From CALOCV01 sp942491955 (GTDB taxonomy: Bacteria; Chlamydiota; Chlamydiia; Chlamydiales; CALOCV01), in NCBI GenBank assembly GCA_942491955.1, contig CALOCV010000031.1:1-64000 (forward strand): a DNA stretch of 64,000 nt. The letters run 5' to 3'. A program made the position numbers and the translations under genes. Positions 52,948 to 62,590 of this stretch are shown piece after piece. Within the stretch, counting starts at the first letter, position 1. The number at the start of each line of letters is the position of its first letter. The notes beneath the pieces are model-generated. The model saw nothing but the letters and a program-made list of their open reading frames with translations. It made no database searches and was not told where the DNA came from.

Positions 52948-54382
52948 CTAAGTTTTAAGTAATACTTTTACTTGTTCTAGAAATGCTTTCTCTTCTTGCG
53001 AGTTTTCAGCAAATTTTTCCGCGACATCCATGGCTTTGCTCGATCCTTCCATTGCAGCATATTGTGTTACTGTTTTATCTTTTGGATTGGAAGGATCGAG
53101 TTGATAATATTCGACTAGCGTTTCAAGATCGCTTCCCGAGAAATCTGTTATACAGCCATTTAGACTTCTTTTATAATCCGTCATTTCTCGAAACTCATCG
53201 CCAACTTTGTTCGTGAATTCTAAACATGCCGATCGAAAATATCCCCATGGCGACGCCCAGGTCTTCGTGTAAGTATAATGATATATCTTATTAGCTTCGT
53301 CAAACTTCCCGCCTCTTTCCAAGATCAATCCGACAAATAATCCAAATGAACGCCGGTCATTTATATAGATTTGTGGAAGATCTTCCGGCTTCAAATCGAC
53401 CCATTGTTCAAAAGAAGGAATGTTGGTGATATTAACTGCCTTATCCTGATAAAACTGTTGCATTAATGCTTTTATCTCTTCGTCCTTGGACTCCTTCCAT
53501 ATCTCCTGCAAAAAAAAGAGATATTTTATGACACTTCTCTTATCCGAAAAATTGCCGTGATCGATAAAAAACTGCAAAACTTTCTTGCTTTGCACTAATT
53601 CACCGTAATGCCCTAAATCCATCCGATCATTGATCACATCATCGATTTTATTTTTTATTTTATTTTTATTCGCTTCCTGCGCCGTCTCGTATAAATCGCA
53701 TAAAAATTGCAAATATTCGGAGTATGCAGGACGATATTTCTCTTGAACAGCATTACTGAATGCTTTGTGTGCTTCTTGTCGATATTTTCTGGCATCATTA
53801 CTAGAAGTTACTTTTGCCTCTTTATTGTAAGCACAAGCGATGCGGTACCAAACCTCCCCCTTTCCTCATAACAATATCACGGCGACCCAACTGCTTCATC
53901 AACTCCGCAGCACCTTTGTACCATTCGAATGCTTGTGGATGATCGTTCTGTTTTTCACTCATCTCAGCCAATCGAATCATGGCATAGGGGCGTAATTTTT
54001 GATCACCCTTTGTAGCTATGGTCTCATAGGAAAGAGAAACAGGAGGAGAAGAGGGAACAGATGGAGATGAACGTGCAAAATAACGAAAAAGCTGTTCTCT
54101 GATAGAGAGATTTTGTTCTTCTTTTGTTTCGAAGGATTCACCCACTTGCTTTAAAGCTTTCTGTACATTTTTGATTTTGGTCTCCTCATAGGCACCAAAT
54201 AAGCGCAAGATGCGTTGAAAAAAATTTAAGGAAACAAAGGAGACTTTTTGGTCCGATGGATCGACGACCGCATATACTTTTTTCCACTTCCAATAACCCG
54301 CTTTGATGGATTGCGTAGTGCCGTTAATAGTGATTGTATGCTTCTGATCATCGTAGGAAAACTGAGGAATCTGTAAAGCCAT
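52948..54382 (-). pseudogene. TPR/Sel1-like repeat protein, one-base frameshift
   Basis: About 478 codons in two frames. The first (54382 to 53822) has an N-terminal beta-rich domain (FSYDDQKHTITINGTTQSIK and KWKKVYAVVDPSDQKVSFVS), then a TPR-like segment (RPYAMIRLAEMSEKQNDHPQ, AFEWYKGAAELM). It should continue from RRDIVMRKG into EVWYRIACAYNKEA and the second frame (YRPAYSEYLQFLCDLYETAQ onward). The shift is at the C5 run 53856-53860, one base too many. Sel1/TPR proteins often bind proteins, and some are effectors. Function unknown. Confidence 0.72.
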
Positions 54383-54394
54383 AACGAACCTCTT

Positions 54395-54452
54395 ATACCA
54401 TTTGTCATAAATAACCTTGAAAATTTACAAGGTTATTTATGATAAATGGTAT
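54395..54452. mobile_element. Short foldback element, family B, copy 2
   Basis: A 58-bp hairpin, ATACCATTTGTCATAAATAA with its near complement. It is a deleted form of the 163-bp element at 7293-7455. In the arms, CATA/TATG here replaces CAGA/TCTG there, so pairing is kept. It lies upstream of the TPR-like gene. Confidence 0.72.
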
Positions 54453-54529
54453 TGCACCAATCCTAATAAAAAAGACCCAAATGATACCCCATAGCATATC
54501 ATAGAAAATATAAAAATCGATTATTTTTT

Positions 54530-56848
54530 TTATTTTAAGCAGTGCTGTTCTCCTCTCCAAGCGTTAATGAGGAGAACAGCACTGCTTAAAAGCATGCCTG
54601 TGGCGGCAAAAAGGGGGGTAAGAAGACCCAGTACAGCAAGCATCATTCCTATAGAATTGTACCCAAAAGCCCACAAAAAATTTTGGGTAATAATTTTTTG
54701 AGTAAAGCGCGCTTGCTTCCGTGCAAAAGAGAGGACGCGTAGATCGGGATGCGTGAGAATAATATCCGCAACTTGTTGGGTGATATCCGTTGCAGAAAAG
54801 ACGGCAATGCCAATATCGGCCACGCCTAAAGCGGCGGCATCATTGATTCCATCTCCTACCATGGCAACCCTCTCCCCCTGCTTTTGCCATTCAAGGATGA
54901 TCTCCCTCTTTTCAAGAGGATGGAGATGGGCGTGATGCAACGCGATGCCGCATTCGTTCGCCACGGCTTCCACAACAGCAGGGTGATCGCCAGAGAGCAC
55001 AGCTGTTGGAACAGGCAGGGTTTTAACGAATTCCTTTGTCTCCGTCCGAATGGTATCACAAAACACCACCTCTCCAATAACACTTTTGGTACTCGCAAAA
55101 AAAGCGCTAGAAGCGCGTTGTTGGGATTTTTCGGGAAAAATGCCGTGTCTTGTAAGGTATCGCTCGGATCCAAATAGAAAAAGCTCTCCTTGATATTCCC
55201 CTTGGATACCAAGACCCATATGTTCTTGTGTGCGTTCTAAGGAGATGGGCTCTTCACCAATCGCATAACAAACGGCTTGTGAAAGCGGGTGTGTCGATGA
55301 AGCAGCTAGACCTTTCAGTAAGGATCTCTCCCGCGATGTCAATCCTTCAAGCCCGGAAGCAACGCGACACTCTCCTTTTGTTAAGGTCCCCGTTTTATCG
55401 AAAGCAAATCGCGTTTCGCGTCCAAGGATAGATAAAATCGAACGATTGCGCACCAAAATCCCTTTTTTTGCCAGGCGGTGGAGAAGGGTTGCTTCAGCCA
55501 ATGGAGCAGCAAGACCAATCGCACAAGGACAGGCCATGAGCAATACAGAAAATGCTCGCAAAAACGCCTCTTCATTAGAGAAAAGCAAGGTGCCTAGGGC
55601 CACTAACAGAACAAATGGAATAAAAAAAGGAAGGATGTTGTCGATCATCGGCTTTCTCCCCTTTCCTTGTGAAAGATCGCCTTGAAGCACATCGATCATC
55701 TCCTGAAAAGCGGTCTCTTTCCAGGTATGCATAACACAAAAATGCAATTTTCCTTGGATTACCGTCGATCCTCCCAAAAGAGAAGCCCCCTTTTCCTTGG
55801 ATTGCGGCAACATCTCTCCTGTCATCGTCGACTCATCACAGGCCCCCTCCCCTTCCACGACCACTCCATCAAGAACCACTTTCTCCCCGGGAAGAACGAC
55901 GAGGCAATCTCCTTTTTGTACTTCCTTCAACGGGATAAATTCTTCTTTTCCCTTTTGATCCCTTCTGCGTGCCTTTTTGGGTATCGATTGGATCAATGTC
56001 GTTAAGGTATTCTTTGCGGAAAACTTCGCTTGTTGTTCAAAACATTTGCCAAGAAGCAAAAAACTCAATAACGCGCAAATCGAATCGAAATAGACGGTAG
56101 AATAGCCCTGGAGTATCGAATAGACCGATACCAGAAAACCGGTTGTCGTACTCAAAACGATCAATGTCTCCATGCCAAACACACCCGATACAAGGGAGAA
56201 AAAAAACCTCCGAAGAAGAGGGAGTAGACCAACAATCAAAACAGGTAGCGAACAGACAAAGCTGAGGCAAAGAGAAAAAAGAGAGGGGGCATCATTCCAA
56301 TACAGAGGATAAGAGACAAGCATCACCTGAAGAGTAAAGAAAACAGCGATGACCGTCTTTAATGAGAGACGTGAGAATCGACGTCGATTCTCTTCTCCGA
56401 ATGGATGGGGTCGATACCCTAAGAAAGAGATGGCTTCGATGAGTTCTTCTTGAGAATGTTGCTTCGGATCATACCGCAATGTCGCCATGTCCGTTGCATA
56501 ATCGACGCGACAGTGAGAGACTCCTTTTTTTACAGAAAAAACCCACTCAATCAGTGTCGCACAAGAGGGGCACCACATCTCTTCGATTTCTAGAGAAAGA
56601 GTGATAGCAGAGTCAGCTAGAGATCCTTCTTTGGGTGTAAATTGTGGATTATTGATGGCACCAATTCTAAGAGCTTCTTGATAAAGAGACGATTGTTTTC
56701 CCTTTTTCAATTCCCCTCTAGCCAAAAGGATGGCATGCACAGTTTGGCATCCATGACAACAAAAAACACCCTCTCGACTATAGGAAGGATGGTCAGGAAG
56801 AGAGGCTTCACAAAGAGAACATCCTTTTTCCTCGACGGTGTGCGTCAT
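54530..56848 (-). CDS. Cation P-type ATPase, copper type (CcoI/FixI-like)
   Basis: A 772-residue P1B ATPase. The N-terminal cysteine-rich part has CSLCEASLPDHPSYSREG then FCCHGCQTVHAILL, followed by an HMA-like domain with EEMWCPSCATLIEW. Core motifs: ESTMTGEMLPQ, MACPCAIGLAAPLA (CPC metal site), FDKTGTLTKGEC (phosphorylated Asp), SSTHPLSQAV (HP) and AMVGDGINDAAALG. The FCC-GC N-terminus is typical of CcoI/FixI pumps that supply copper to cbb3-type oxidase; a similar ATPase is known in Chlamydia. Located in the inner membrane. Confidence 0.94.
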   Translation of the reverse strand: MTHTVEEKGCSLCEASLPDHPSYSREGVFCCHGCQTVHAILLARGELKKGKQSSLYQEALRIGAINNPQFTPKEGSLADSAITLSLEIEEMWCPSCATLIEWVFSVKKGVSHCRVDYATDMATLRYDPKQHSQEELIEAISFLGYRPHPFGEENRRRFSRLSLKTVIAVFFTLQVMLVSYPLYWNDAPSLFSLCLSFVCSLPVLIVGLLPLLRRFFFSLVSGVFGMETLIVLSTTTGFLVSVYSILQGYSTVYFDSICALLSFLLLGKCFEQQAKFSAKNTLTTLIQSIPKKARRRDQKGKEEFIPLKEVQKGDCLVVLPGEKVVLDGVVVEGEGACDESTMTGEMLPQSKEKGASLLGGSTVIQGKLHFCVMHTWKETAFQEMIDVLQGDLSQGKGRKPMIDNILPFFIPFVLLVALGTLLFSNEEAFLRAFSVLLMACPCAIGLAAPLAEATLLHRLAKKGILVRNRSILSILGRETRFAFDKTGTLTKGECRVASGLEGLTSRERSLLKGLAASSTHPLSQAVCYAIGEEPISLERTQEHMGLGIQGEYQGELFLFGSERYLTRHGIFPEKSQQRASSAFFASTKSVIGEVVFCDTIRTETKEFVKTLPVPTAVLSGDHPAVVEAVANECGIALHHAHLHPLEKREIILEWQKQGERVAMVGDGINDAAALGVADIGIAVFSATDITQQVADIILTHPDLRVLSFARKQARFTQKIITQNFLWAFGYNSIGMMLAVLGLLTPLFAATGMLLSSAVLLINAWRGEQHCLK

Positions 56849-56931
56849 AAAAAATTGCTCAATATTTCAAAGATATCTATAATCGTAGGGACTAAAAAAT
56901 TTTATAAACCCTTTTCTCTCTTGTACAATCT

Positions 56932-57459
56932 ATGAAACTCTCCATTACATATTATGGCAACCCTGTTTTGCGAAAAAAAGCGCAGCCTGTCACAAAATTT
57001 GATGACGAATTGAAACAATTTGCTGAAGATCTTCTCGAAATCATGCGAGAAAGCAATGGAATGGGCATTGCAGCTCCTCAAGTAAGTCGCTCCATTGCCC
57101 TTTTCTGGACGGCCCCTCCTTACCAACAAGAAGATGGAACGTGGCAACACTCAGAGCCCAAACTCTATATTAACAGCAAAGTTATTGAAGTAAGCAAAGA
57201 AGAATGGGAGCATGAAGAGGGTTGCCTTTCGATTCCTCGCGTAGGAGGAGTCGTAAAACGCCCAGTTGCGATTCGTGTGACCTACCAAGATATTGAAGGG
57301 AATCTCTATGATGAAGAACTCATCGGCTGGCCCGCTCGCGTCTTCTTACACGAATACGACCATACCAACGGCGTTCTCTTTATTGACAGAATGCCAAAGA
57401 AAGAGCGAAAAAAACTCGAAGCCACCCTTCAGCAAATTAAGAAAAATTATATCCAATAA
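56932..57459 (+). CDS. def: Peptide deformylase
   Basis: A 175-residue metalloenzyme that removes the formyl group from nascent proteins. All three motifs are present: GMGIAAPQV (motif 1), EEGCLSIP (motif 2, metal Cys) and HEYDHTNGVLFIDRM (motif 3, HExxH-type with both His). It is divergent from the copper ATPase and convergent with rpsI. Confidence 0.97.
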   Translation: MKLSITYYGNPVLRKKAQPVTKFDDELKQFAEDLLEIMRESNGMGIAAPQVSRSIALFWTAPPYQQEDGTWQHSEPKLYINSKVIEVSKEEWEHEEGCLSIPRVGGVVKRPVAIRVTYQDIEGNLYDEELIGWPARVFLHEYDHTNGVLFIDRMPKKERKKLEATLQQIKKNYIQ

Positions 57460-57488
57460 GGGTTGTGCCTTTGAATGGTATAAAATTT

Positions 57489-57547
57489 GGGGTCAGGCCT
57501 GACATTCGGACATTTGGAATAAATGTCCGAATGTCAGGCCTGACCCC
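57489..57547. repeat. GTCAGGCCTGAC palindrome between def and rpsI
   Basis: A perfect palindrome with a stem of about 27 bp (GGGGTCAGGCCTGACATTCG..., loop about 6 bases), built of the same modules as 23425-23525. It lies between two convergent genes and may act as a terminator in both directions. Confidence 0.75.
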
Positions 57548-57559
57548 AAAGTAGCAAAC

Positions 57560-57964
57560 TTATCGTTTGGAGAATTGGAATCGTTTACGAGCTCCAGCAA
57601 GACCGTATTTCTTCCGCTCTTTCTTCCGTGGATCGCGTGTCAAATACCCTTTGCTCTTAAAGGTAGGTTGAAGGTGCTCGATTCCTTGAACGAGAGCACG
57701 AGCAATTCCATGACGAACAGCAACGGTTTGTCCTTCAACACCGCCGCCATGAACACGGATGATCACATCATACCGCTCCAAACCTCCAGCGATGTCTAGA
57801 GGAGCTAACACGCATTCCTTCTGTACACCTAAAGGAAAATATTCGTCCAAATTACGTCCATTGATGTCGAATTTTCCGCTCCCATTAGGGCGAATGCGCA
57901 CAGAGGCAACAGCGGTTTTGCGGCGTCCAACAGCAACGAATTCTTCAATTTCTTTTTTATCCAT
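57560..57964 (-). CDS. rpsI: 30S ribosomal protein S9
   Basis: 134 residues: AVGRRKTAVASVRIRPNGSG, YFPLGVQKECVLAPL, VRVHGGGVEGQ-like segment and the basic end LTRDPRKKERKKYGLAGARK followed by RFQFSKR. The last residues reach the P-site tRNA in S9. Three bases separate it from rplM, its usual partner. Confidence 0.98.
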   Translation of the reverse strand: MDKKEIEEFVAVGRRKTAVASVRIRPNGSGKFDINGRNLDEYFPLGVQKECVLAPLDIAGGLERYDVIIRVHGGGVEGQTVAVRHGIARALVQGIEHLQPTFKSKGYLTRDPRKKERKKYGLAGARKRFQFSKR

Positions 57965-57967
57965 GAA

Positions 57968-58432
57968 TCACCTAAATGTTAACGGAAATCGGTTTTTGTG
58001 CAGGAAGGTTATGGTTTTTTCACCGGCGAAAACACGGAGTCGTTTTCGCTGTTGTTTTCCAAGTCGTGACTTGGGAAGCATTCCATGAACAGCATGTTCA
58101 ATGATATAACCAGGCTTACGGTCGCGCATCACGCGATAAGGAATTCGGCGGAGACCACTCATCGAACCGGTATAGTAAATATATTCCTTTTCGGCCTCTT
58201 TGTTACCCGTCACGCGAATTTTTTCTGCATTGATCACCAAAACATGATCGCCACAATCGACGTGGGGAGTAAAGGTGGGTTTGTGTTTTCCGCGAATGAT
58301 TTTTGCGATTTCAGAGCAGAGACGGCCCAGAGTTTTCCCTGTTGCATCGAGAAGATACCACTTGCGGTGAATCTGCTCTTTTTTGAGTAAAAATGTCTTT
58401 TGCTCTTGTCGAGTTGTTTGCTTTTGTGTCAT
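57968..58432 (-). CDS. rplM: 50S ribosomal protein L13
   Basis: About 154 residues starting MTQKQTTRQEQKTFL. The L13 core is KWYLLDATGKTLGRLCSEIA, GKHKPTFTPHVDCGDHVLVI and YRVMRDRKPGYIIEHAVHGM, then LPKSRLGKQQRKRLRVFAGE. The ATG at 58432 is preferred to one seven codons upstream. Confidence 0.97.
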   Translation of the reverse strand: MTQKQTTRQEQKTFLLKKEQIHRKWYLLDATGKTLGRLCSEIAKIIRGKHKPTFTPHVDCGDHVLVINAEKIRVTGNKEAEKEYIYYTGSMSGLRRIPYRVMRDRKPGYIIEHAVHGMLPKSRLGKQQRKRLRVFAGEKTITFLHKNRFPLTFR

Positions 58433-58550
58433 GAAGAGGACCTCATCTTTCAAGAATGCATGATTTTATCGTTTTTTCTCGATTTTTGCCAAGTATAAAA
58501 TGAAAAATCATCAATATATCCGAAATGAGTCGCTTGAAATTTTATGCCGG

Positions 58551-58580
58551 TTGCAGGATAACGCGGACCTCTCTTATACT
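58551..58580 (+). promoter_or_regulatory. Putative sigma70-type promoter of miaB
   Basis: TTGCAG and TATACT separated by 18 bases, about 45 bases upstream of the miaB ATG. Both boxes are close to consensus. Confidence 0.5.
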
Positions 58581-58624
58581 GAACCCCAGTTTTGACAGGT
58601 TTTAAGAAAGATAGGACTACCATT

Positions 58625-59956
58625 ATGCGGCAATTACAACAATATTACATTCGCACTTACGGCTGTCAAATGAATGAAAATGATAGCGAAGTCATGGCAG
58701 GAATCCTCAATCGACGCGGCCTCATCCGCACCGAAGACGAAACTGAAGCCGATCTCCTCCTTTTTAATACGTGCTCGATCCGTGATCTTGCTGAGCGGAA
58801 AGTAATGGGCAAAATTGGAAAACTGGGCCGCTCCAAAAAAAAGGCGCTCATTGGTGTAACCGGATGTATGGCCAATGCAAAAAAAGAGAGTCTACTCGAT
58901 AAACTTCCCCATATTGATTTCGTTCTGGGAACGAACAACATCCACGAACTCGACCCTATCCTCGACGAAGTGCTTGCCACAGGACAACAGGTCTCTCGTA
59001 CCGATACCCAATTTACTTATGAGCTCGACTACCTAGGCGCTGCCCGTGGTGACGCCGTTAAAGCCTATGTCTCCATTATCCGCGGCTGTGACAAGTATTG
59101 TACCTATTGTGTCGTCCCCTACACTCGAGGTCCCGAGGTCTCCCGTTCACCAGAAAGCATCGTCGAAGAGTGCCACCATCTTGCCGACAAGGGTTATAAA
59201 GAGGTGATGCTGCTCGGCCAAAACGTCAATAGCTTTGGGAAGGATCAACCCGAATGGGGTTGCCTCTTTCATGATCTTCTCTACCAAATCGATGCCATTC
59301 CCGGCATTGAACGCATCCGTTTTATGACAAGCCACCCCGTCGATATCACACGTAACTTGATGGAAGCTATCCGTGATCTCCCCTCTTTGTGTGAAATGGT
59401 CCATTTTCCCCTTCAAGCCGGATCGACACGCATTCTAAAAAAGATGCACCGCATCTACACTTTGGAACAGTATCTGGAAAAAGTCGCTATGCTTCGTGAA
59501 ATGATTCCCCATGTTGTTTTGGGAACCGATATCATCGTCGGCTTCCCAACGGAGACCGATGAAGAGTTTGAAGAGACCTATCGCCTTTTAAAAGAGCTCG
59601 AATATGGTGTCGCCTTCCTTTTCACCTATAGTCCGCGAAAAGGAACGCCTGCTATGCGCTGGAAAGATGATATTCCTGAAGAGGTAAAGCAAGAAAGGTT
59701 GCAACGTCTGATGGAATTGCAAGATGGCATCTATAAAAAACAGCGCGAAGCTATGCTCGGTTCAACGGTCGAGGTACTTGTTGAAAAAAGAAACGAACGC
59801 GATGGACAAGCTTTACTCAAAGGGCGAACGCGTTGCTGGAAAAAAGTCCTTTTCTCTGGAGACGACAATATGGTAGGAACTCTGCAACAAGTTCAAGTCC
59901 ACAGTTACCACCACCAAACGCTTTTTGGAGAACTCTCCATCGCGAGTGCCGCATAA
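58625..59956 (+). CDS. miaB: tRNA-2-methylthio-N6-isopentenyladenosine synthase
   Basis: A 443-residue radical-SAM methylthiotransferase acting on tRNA A37. The UPF0004 domain has IRTYGCQMNENDSEVMAGIL and LLFNTCSIRDLAERKV plus GVTGCMA; the SAM domain has IIRGCDKYCTYCVVPYTRGP (CxxxCxxC), GQNVNSFG and the end TRAM domain GSTVEVLVEKRNERDGQALL. The ATG at 58625 begins the conserved part. ahcY follows directly, which makes sense because SAM enzymes release products that lead to SAH. Confidence 0.97.
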   Translation: MRQLQQYYIRTYGCQMNENDSEVMAGILNRRGLIRTEDETEADLLLFNTCSIRDLAERKVMGKIGKLGRSKKKALIGVTGCMANAKKESLLDKLPHIDFVLGTNNIHELDPILDEVLATGQQVSRTDTQFTYELDYLGAARGDAVKAYVSIIRGCDKYCTYCVVPYTRGPEVSRSPESIVEECHHLADKGYKEVMLLGQNVNSFGKDQPEWGCLFHDLLYQIDAIPGIERIRFMTSHPVDITRNLMEAIRDLPSLCEMVHFPLQAGSTRILKKMHRIYTLEQYLEKVAMLREMIPHVVLGTDIIVGFPTETDEEFEETYRLLKELEYGVAFLFTYSPRKGTPAMRWKDDIPEEVKQERLQRLMELQDGIYKKQREAMLGSTVEVLVEKRNERDGQALLKGRTRCWKKVLFSGDDNMVGTLQQVQVHSYHHQTLFGELSIASAA

Positions 59957-61228
59957 GTGGAACAGAAAGCTTGCGAATACCGCCTCCGTCCCGCGCTATC
60001 TCTCTCTTCGGTTGAAGGAAAACAGCTCGTTGAACAAGGGAGAAAGGAGGTCCTTCTCGCAGAGCAACAGATGCCGGGTCTCATGGCTCTTCGGGAAAAA
60101 TGGAAATCGGAACGCCCCCTTAAGGGAGCTCGCATTGCAGGATGTCTGCATATGACGATTCAGGCTGCCGTTTTGATCGAAACTCTTTGCGCTTTAGGCG
60201 CCTCTGTACGTTGGTCTTCTTGTAATATTCTTTCCACACAAGACCATGCAGCAGCTTATATTGCATCAAAGGGAATTCCCGTTTTTGCATGGAAAGGGAT
60301 GACGGGAAAAGAGTATTTCGAATGCATCGACAAAACGTTATATTTTGATTCAAAGCCGTTGAATATGATTGTGGATGATGGGGGCGATCTTACCCGTTGT
60401 ATCTATGAAGAGCATCCTGACCTCATCCCCTCATTACAAGGAATTAGCGAAGAAACAACAACGGGAGCCCAACAACTCTATCACTGGGAAAAAAAAGGTA
60501 TTTTGCAAACCGCATGCATCGACGTCAATGCATCTAAAACAAAATTTCTTTTTGATAATACGTATGGATGCCGAGAATCCCTTCTCGATGGAATTCGACG
60601 AGCGACCGATGTAATGATTGGAGGAAAAACGGCAGTTGTTGCCGGTTATGGAGCGGTAGGGAAAGGGTGTTGCCAAGCATTTCGCGGAGCAGGATGTCAG
60701 GTATGGGTCACCGAAATTGATCCCATTGCGGCTCTGCAGGCAGCAATGGAGGGGTACCGTGTCGTTACAATGGAAGAAGCGGCCCCACTAGCCGATGTCT
60801 TTGTTACTGCAACCGGAGCTAGTGACATCATCACGGCTCATCATATGGAAGCAATGAAGGATGGAGCCATTCTTGCCAATATCGGTCATTTTGACTGTGA
60901 AATCGCTGTTTGCGATTTGTATGAACATCGACAATGGGAACACACTTCTATACACGAAACTCTCGACCAATTCACCCACAAAGAGACAAAAAAGCGCCTT
61001 CTTCTCCTCGCTCAAGGACGGCTGGTCAATCTCGGATGCGCAACAGGTCACCCCTCTTTTATCATGTCTCTCTCTTTTTGCAATCAAGTATTGGCACAAA
61101 TGGAGCTCTGGTGTCATTCCGAATGCTATGATGTAGGAGTACATACCCTGCCTCTTACTCTCGATAAGGAGATTGCCTCTCTACATCTTCCCGCTCTAAA
61201 CGCTCACCTCACGGAATCCGCCCTTTAG
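59957..61228 (+). CDS. ahcY: S-adenosylhomocysteine hydrolase lacking the usual C-terminus
   Basis: A 423-residue enzyme that splits SAH to adenosine and homocysteine, lifting inhibition of methyltransferases. Motifs: GCLHMTIQAAVLIETLCALG, SCNILSTQDHAAAY, DDGGDLT, EETTTGAQQLYHW, DVNASKTKFLFDNTYGCRES and the NAD site VVAGYGAVGKGCCQAFRGAG; NLGCATGHPSFIMS near the end. It starts with GTG directly after the miaB stop. It stops at LNAHLTESAL, so the KPxxYRY tail, whose Lys and Tyr reach into the NAD site of the partner subunit, is missing; no frameshift restoring it was seen. Confidence 0.93.
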   Translation: MEQKACEYRLRPALSLSSVEGKQLVEQGRKEVLLAEQQMPGLMALREKWKSERPLKGARIAGCLHMTIQAAVLIETLCALGASVRWSSCNILSTQDHAAAYIASKGIPVFAWKGMTGKEYFECIDKTLYFDSKPLNMIVDDGGDLTRCIYEEHPDLIPSLQGISEETTTGAQQLYHWEKKGILQTACIDVNASKTKFLFDNTYGCRESLLDGIRRATDVMIGGKTAVVAGYGAVGKGCCQAFRGAGCQVWVTEIDPIAALQAAMEGYRVVTMEEAAPLADVFVTATGASDIITAHHMEAMKDGAILANIGHFDCEIAVCDLYEHRQWEHTSIHETLDQFTHKETKKRLLLLAQGRLVNLGCATGHPSFIMSLSFCNQVLAQMELWCHSECYDVGVHTLPLTLDKEIASLHLPALNAHLTESAL

Positions 61229-61284
61229 TCATGTACTAACACTACAGTTCCCTAGGGGGCCGATCTCTTGAAAATGGGAAATTT

Positions 61285-61449
61285 AGAACCTGTCTTCATA
61301 CTTGAAATGAGCTAAATTCGGATTCTTTTCCTCCAGGAGACGACAAAAATTTGCGGGTCATATTTTTTAATATTACCCGCACATTTTTGTCGTCTCCTGG
61401 AGAGAAAATAATTTCGAATTTAGCCATTTGAAGTGTGAAGACAGGTTCT
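61285..61449. mobile_element. Foldback (MITE-like) element, family D
   Basis: A 165-bp foldback with ends AGAACCTGTCTTCA / TGAAGACAGGTTCT and paired interior arms (GACGACAAAAAT / ATTTTTGTCGTC). The ends start with GAACCTGT, as does the IS5-like element here, so it could be moved by that transposase. Possible TTA target duplication. A partial copy at 35811-36037 is interrupted by family C. Confidence 0.8.
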
Positions 61450-61450
61450 T

Positions 61451-61729
61451 AAAGAACCTCAACGATGGAACCGATATTATTATGACTCATTAAAAAAAAC
61501 CGAACGTTCGCTCATTTCTGACAAAACGTTCGGTGAAGTGCCCAAAGCCGGAGCGTTCTCGAACCAATTTCTCGAGGGAATGAAGCAACTTTATGAGTTA
61601 GAGCCTTTTATAAAGGTCAAACCCTACCTCACAAATCAATGGGAAAAGAACAACAGTAAGATCAAAGAGCTTCTTAGCTGTTACAGCTACTCATTTTTGC
61701 CTTCTTTTCTACCTCCTCTACAGAAATAG
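61451..61729 (+). pseudogene. C-terminal gene fragment, unknown
   Basis: An open frame with no start: EPQRWNRYYYDSLKKTERSL, then ISDKTFGEVPKAGAFSNQFL, GMKQLYELEPFIKVKPYLTN and a stop after FLPPLQK. It begins at the right end of the family D element and is probably the tail of a lost gene. No family recognised. Confidence 0.4.
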
Positions 61730-61813
61730 AACTTTAGCTGAGGGGGTTTCTAAGAACCTGTTTAAAATCTTTTTAAAAGAAGAACTACAAATGCTAAGAC
61801 TACCATAGTTAAG

Positions 61814-62293
61814 CTAGTATTTAGCTTTCTTCACAGTTTTTCCATAATCTTCTACACTTTTCAAGCCAGCTAAAAGAACGTTCCACAACCCATCTTTGGG
61901 AATCACTTTAAAAGTATGCAATTCATTTCTCTTGGCTATTTCTACTGGACAACCCAATATCTCTTGAATACCATCTGAAAATGGTTCTCCAGAGTATCCT
62001 CCATCAGCTAAAACGTTTTTTACTTCAGATAAAAAACTCTTCTTCAATGAACATGCTTCTAGCGCTCCTTTCCTATCTGTAATATTTGCTGTAGTTATAT
62101 GAATTGCATGAGGTAATCCTTGGGTGTCTACAGCGATGTGTCGTTTTATCCCTGAAATTTTTTTTCCTGCATCATACCCTTTACTCTCAGCTGTATCGGT
62201 ATTTTTAACGCTTTGCGCATCAATTATTATAAAACTGGTTTTTCTTTCCGACCATTGTTTTGTCGGACCTCTCCAACCATTCTCAGCAATAAA
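61814..62293 (-). pseudogene. IS5-family transposase, C-terminal part
   Basis: The DDE transposase part reads IAENGWRGPTKQWSERKTSF, IIIDAQSVKNTDTAESKGYD (first Asp), AGKKISGIKRHIAVDTQGLP and VLADGGYSGEPF (second Asp region), ending LKSVEDYGKTVKKAKY. The N-terminal half is separated by the inserted mini-element. IS5 transposases of this group cut and paste DNA with short terminal repeats. Confidence 0.85.
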
Positions 62294-62330
62294 AACTACC
62301 ACAGAGCCCACAGAGAGCACAGAGAGAGGG

Positions 62331-62527
62331 TTATATTTTCATTCGACGAATGCCTTCTACCAATCGTTTCACATTAAAATTGATCAGCAATCCTCGAGCA
62401 CAAGTTCCATAGAGCTTTAAATAAGATAGTCGTTGTGCTTCGTGTATTAGAGCTATTCCATTCACAGATTTAATTTCTATAATTACCTGATCCTCTACAA
62501 CTTCTTCAGACATGTCTGGATGCACTA
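62331..62527 (-). pseudogene. C-terminal half of a GxxExxY protein, copy 3
   Basis: Same coding half-gene as copy 2 (EDMSEEVVEDQVIIEIKSVN-like reading, then HEAQRLSYLKLYGTCARG and LLINFNVKRLVEGIRR). Only one base in the MSEE region differs in the part compared. The upstream end is cut by the IS3 insertion at 62528. Confidence 0.75.
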
Positions 62528-62590
62528 TAATGGTCCCCAAAAACTGGACCACCCGCTAAGCTTATAGCCATTTAGAAATGGAGAAATTGA

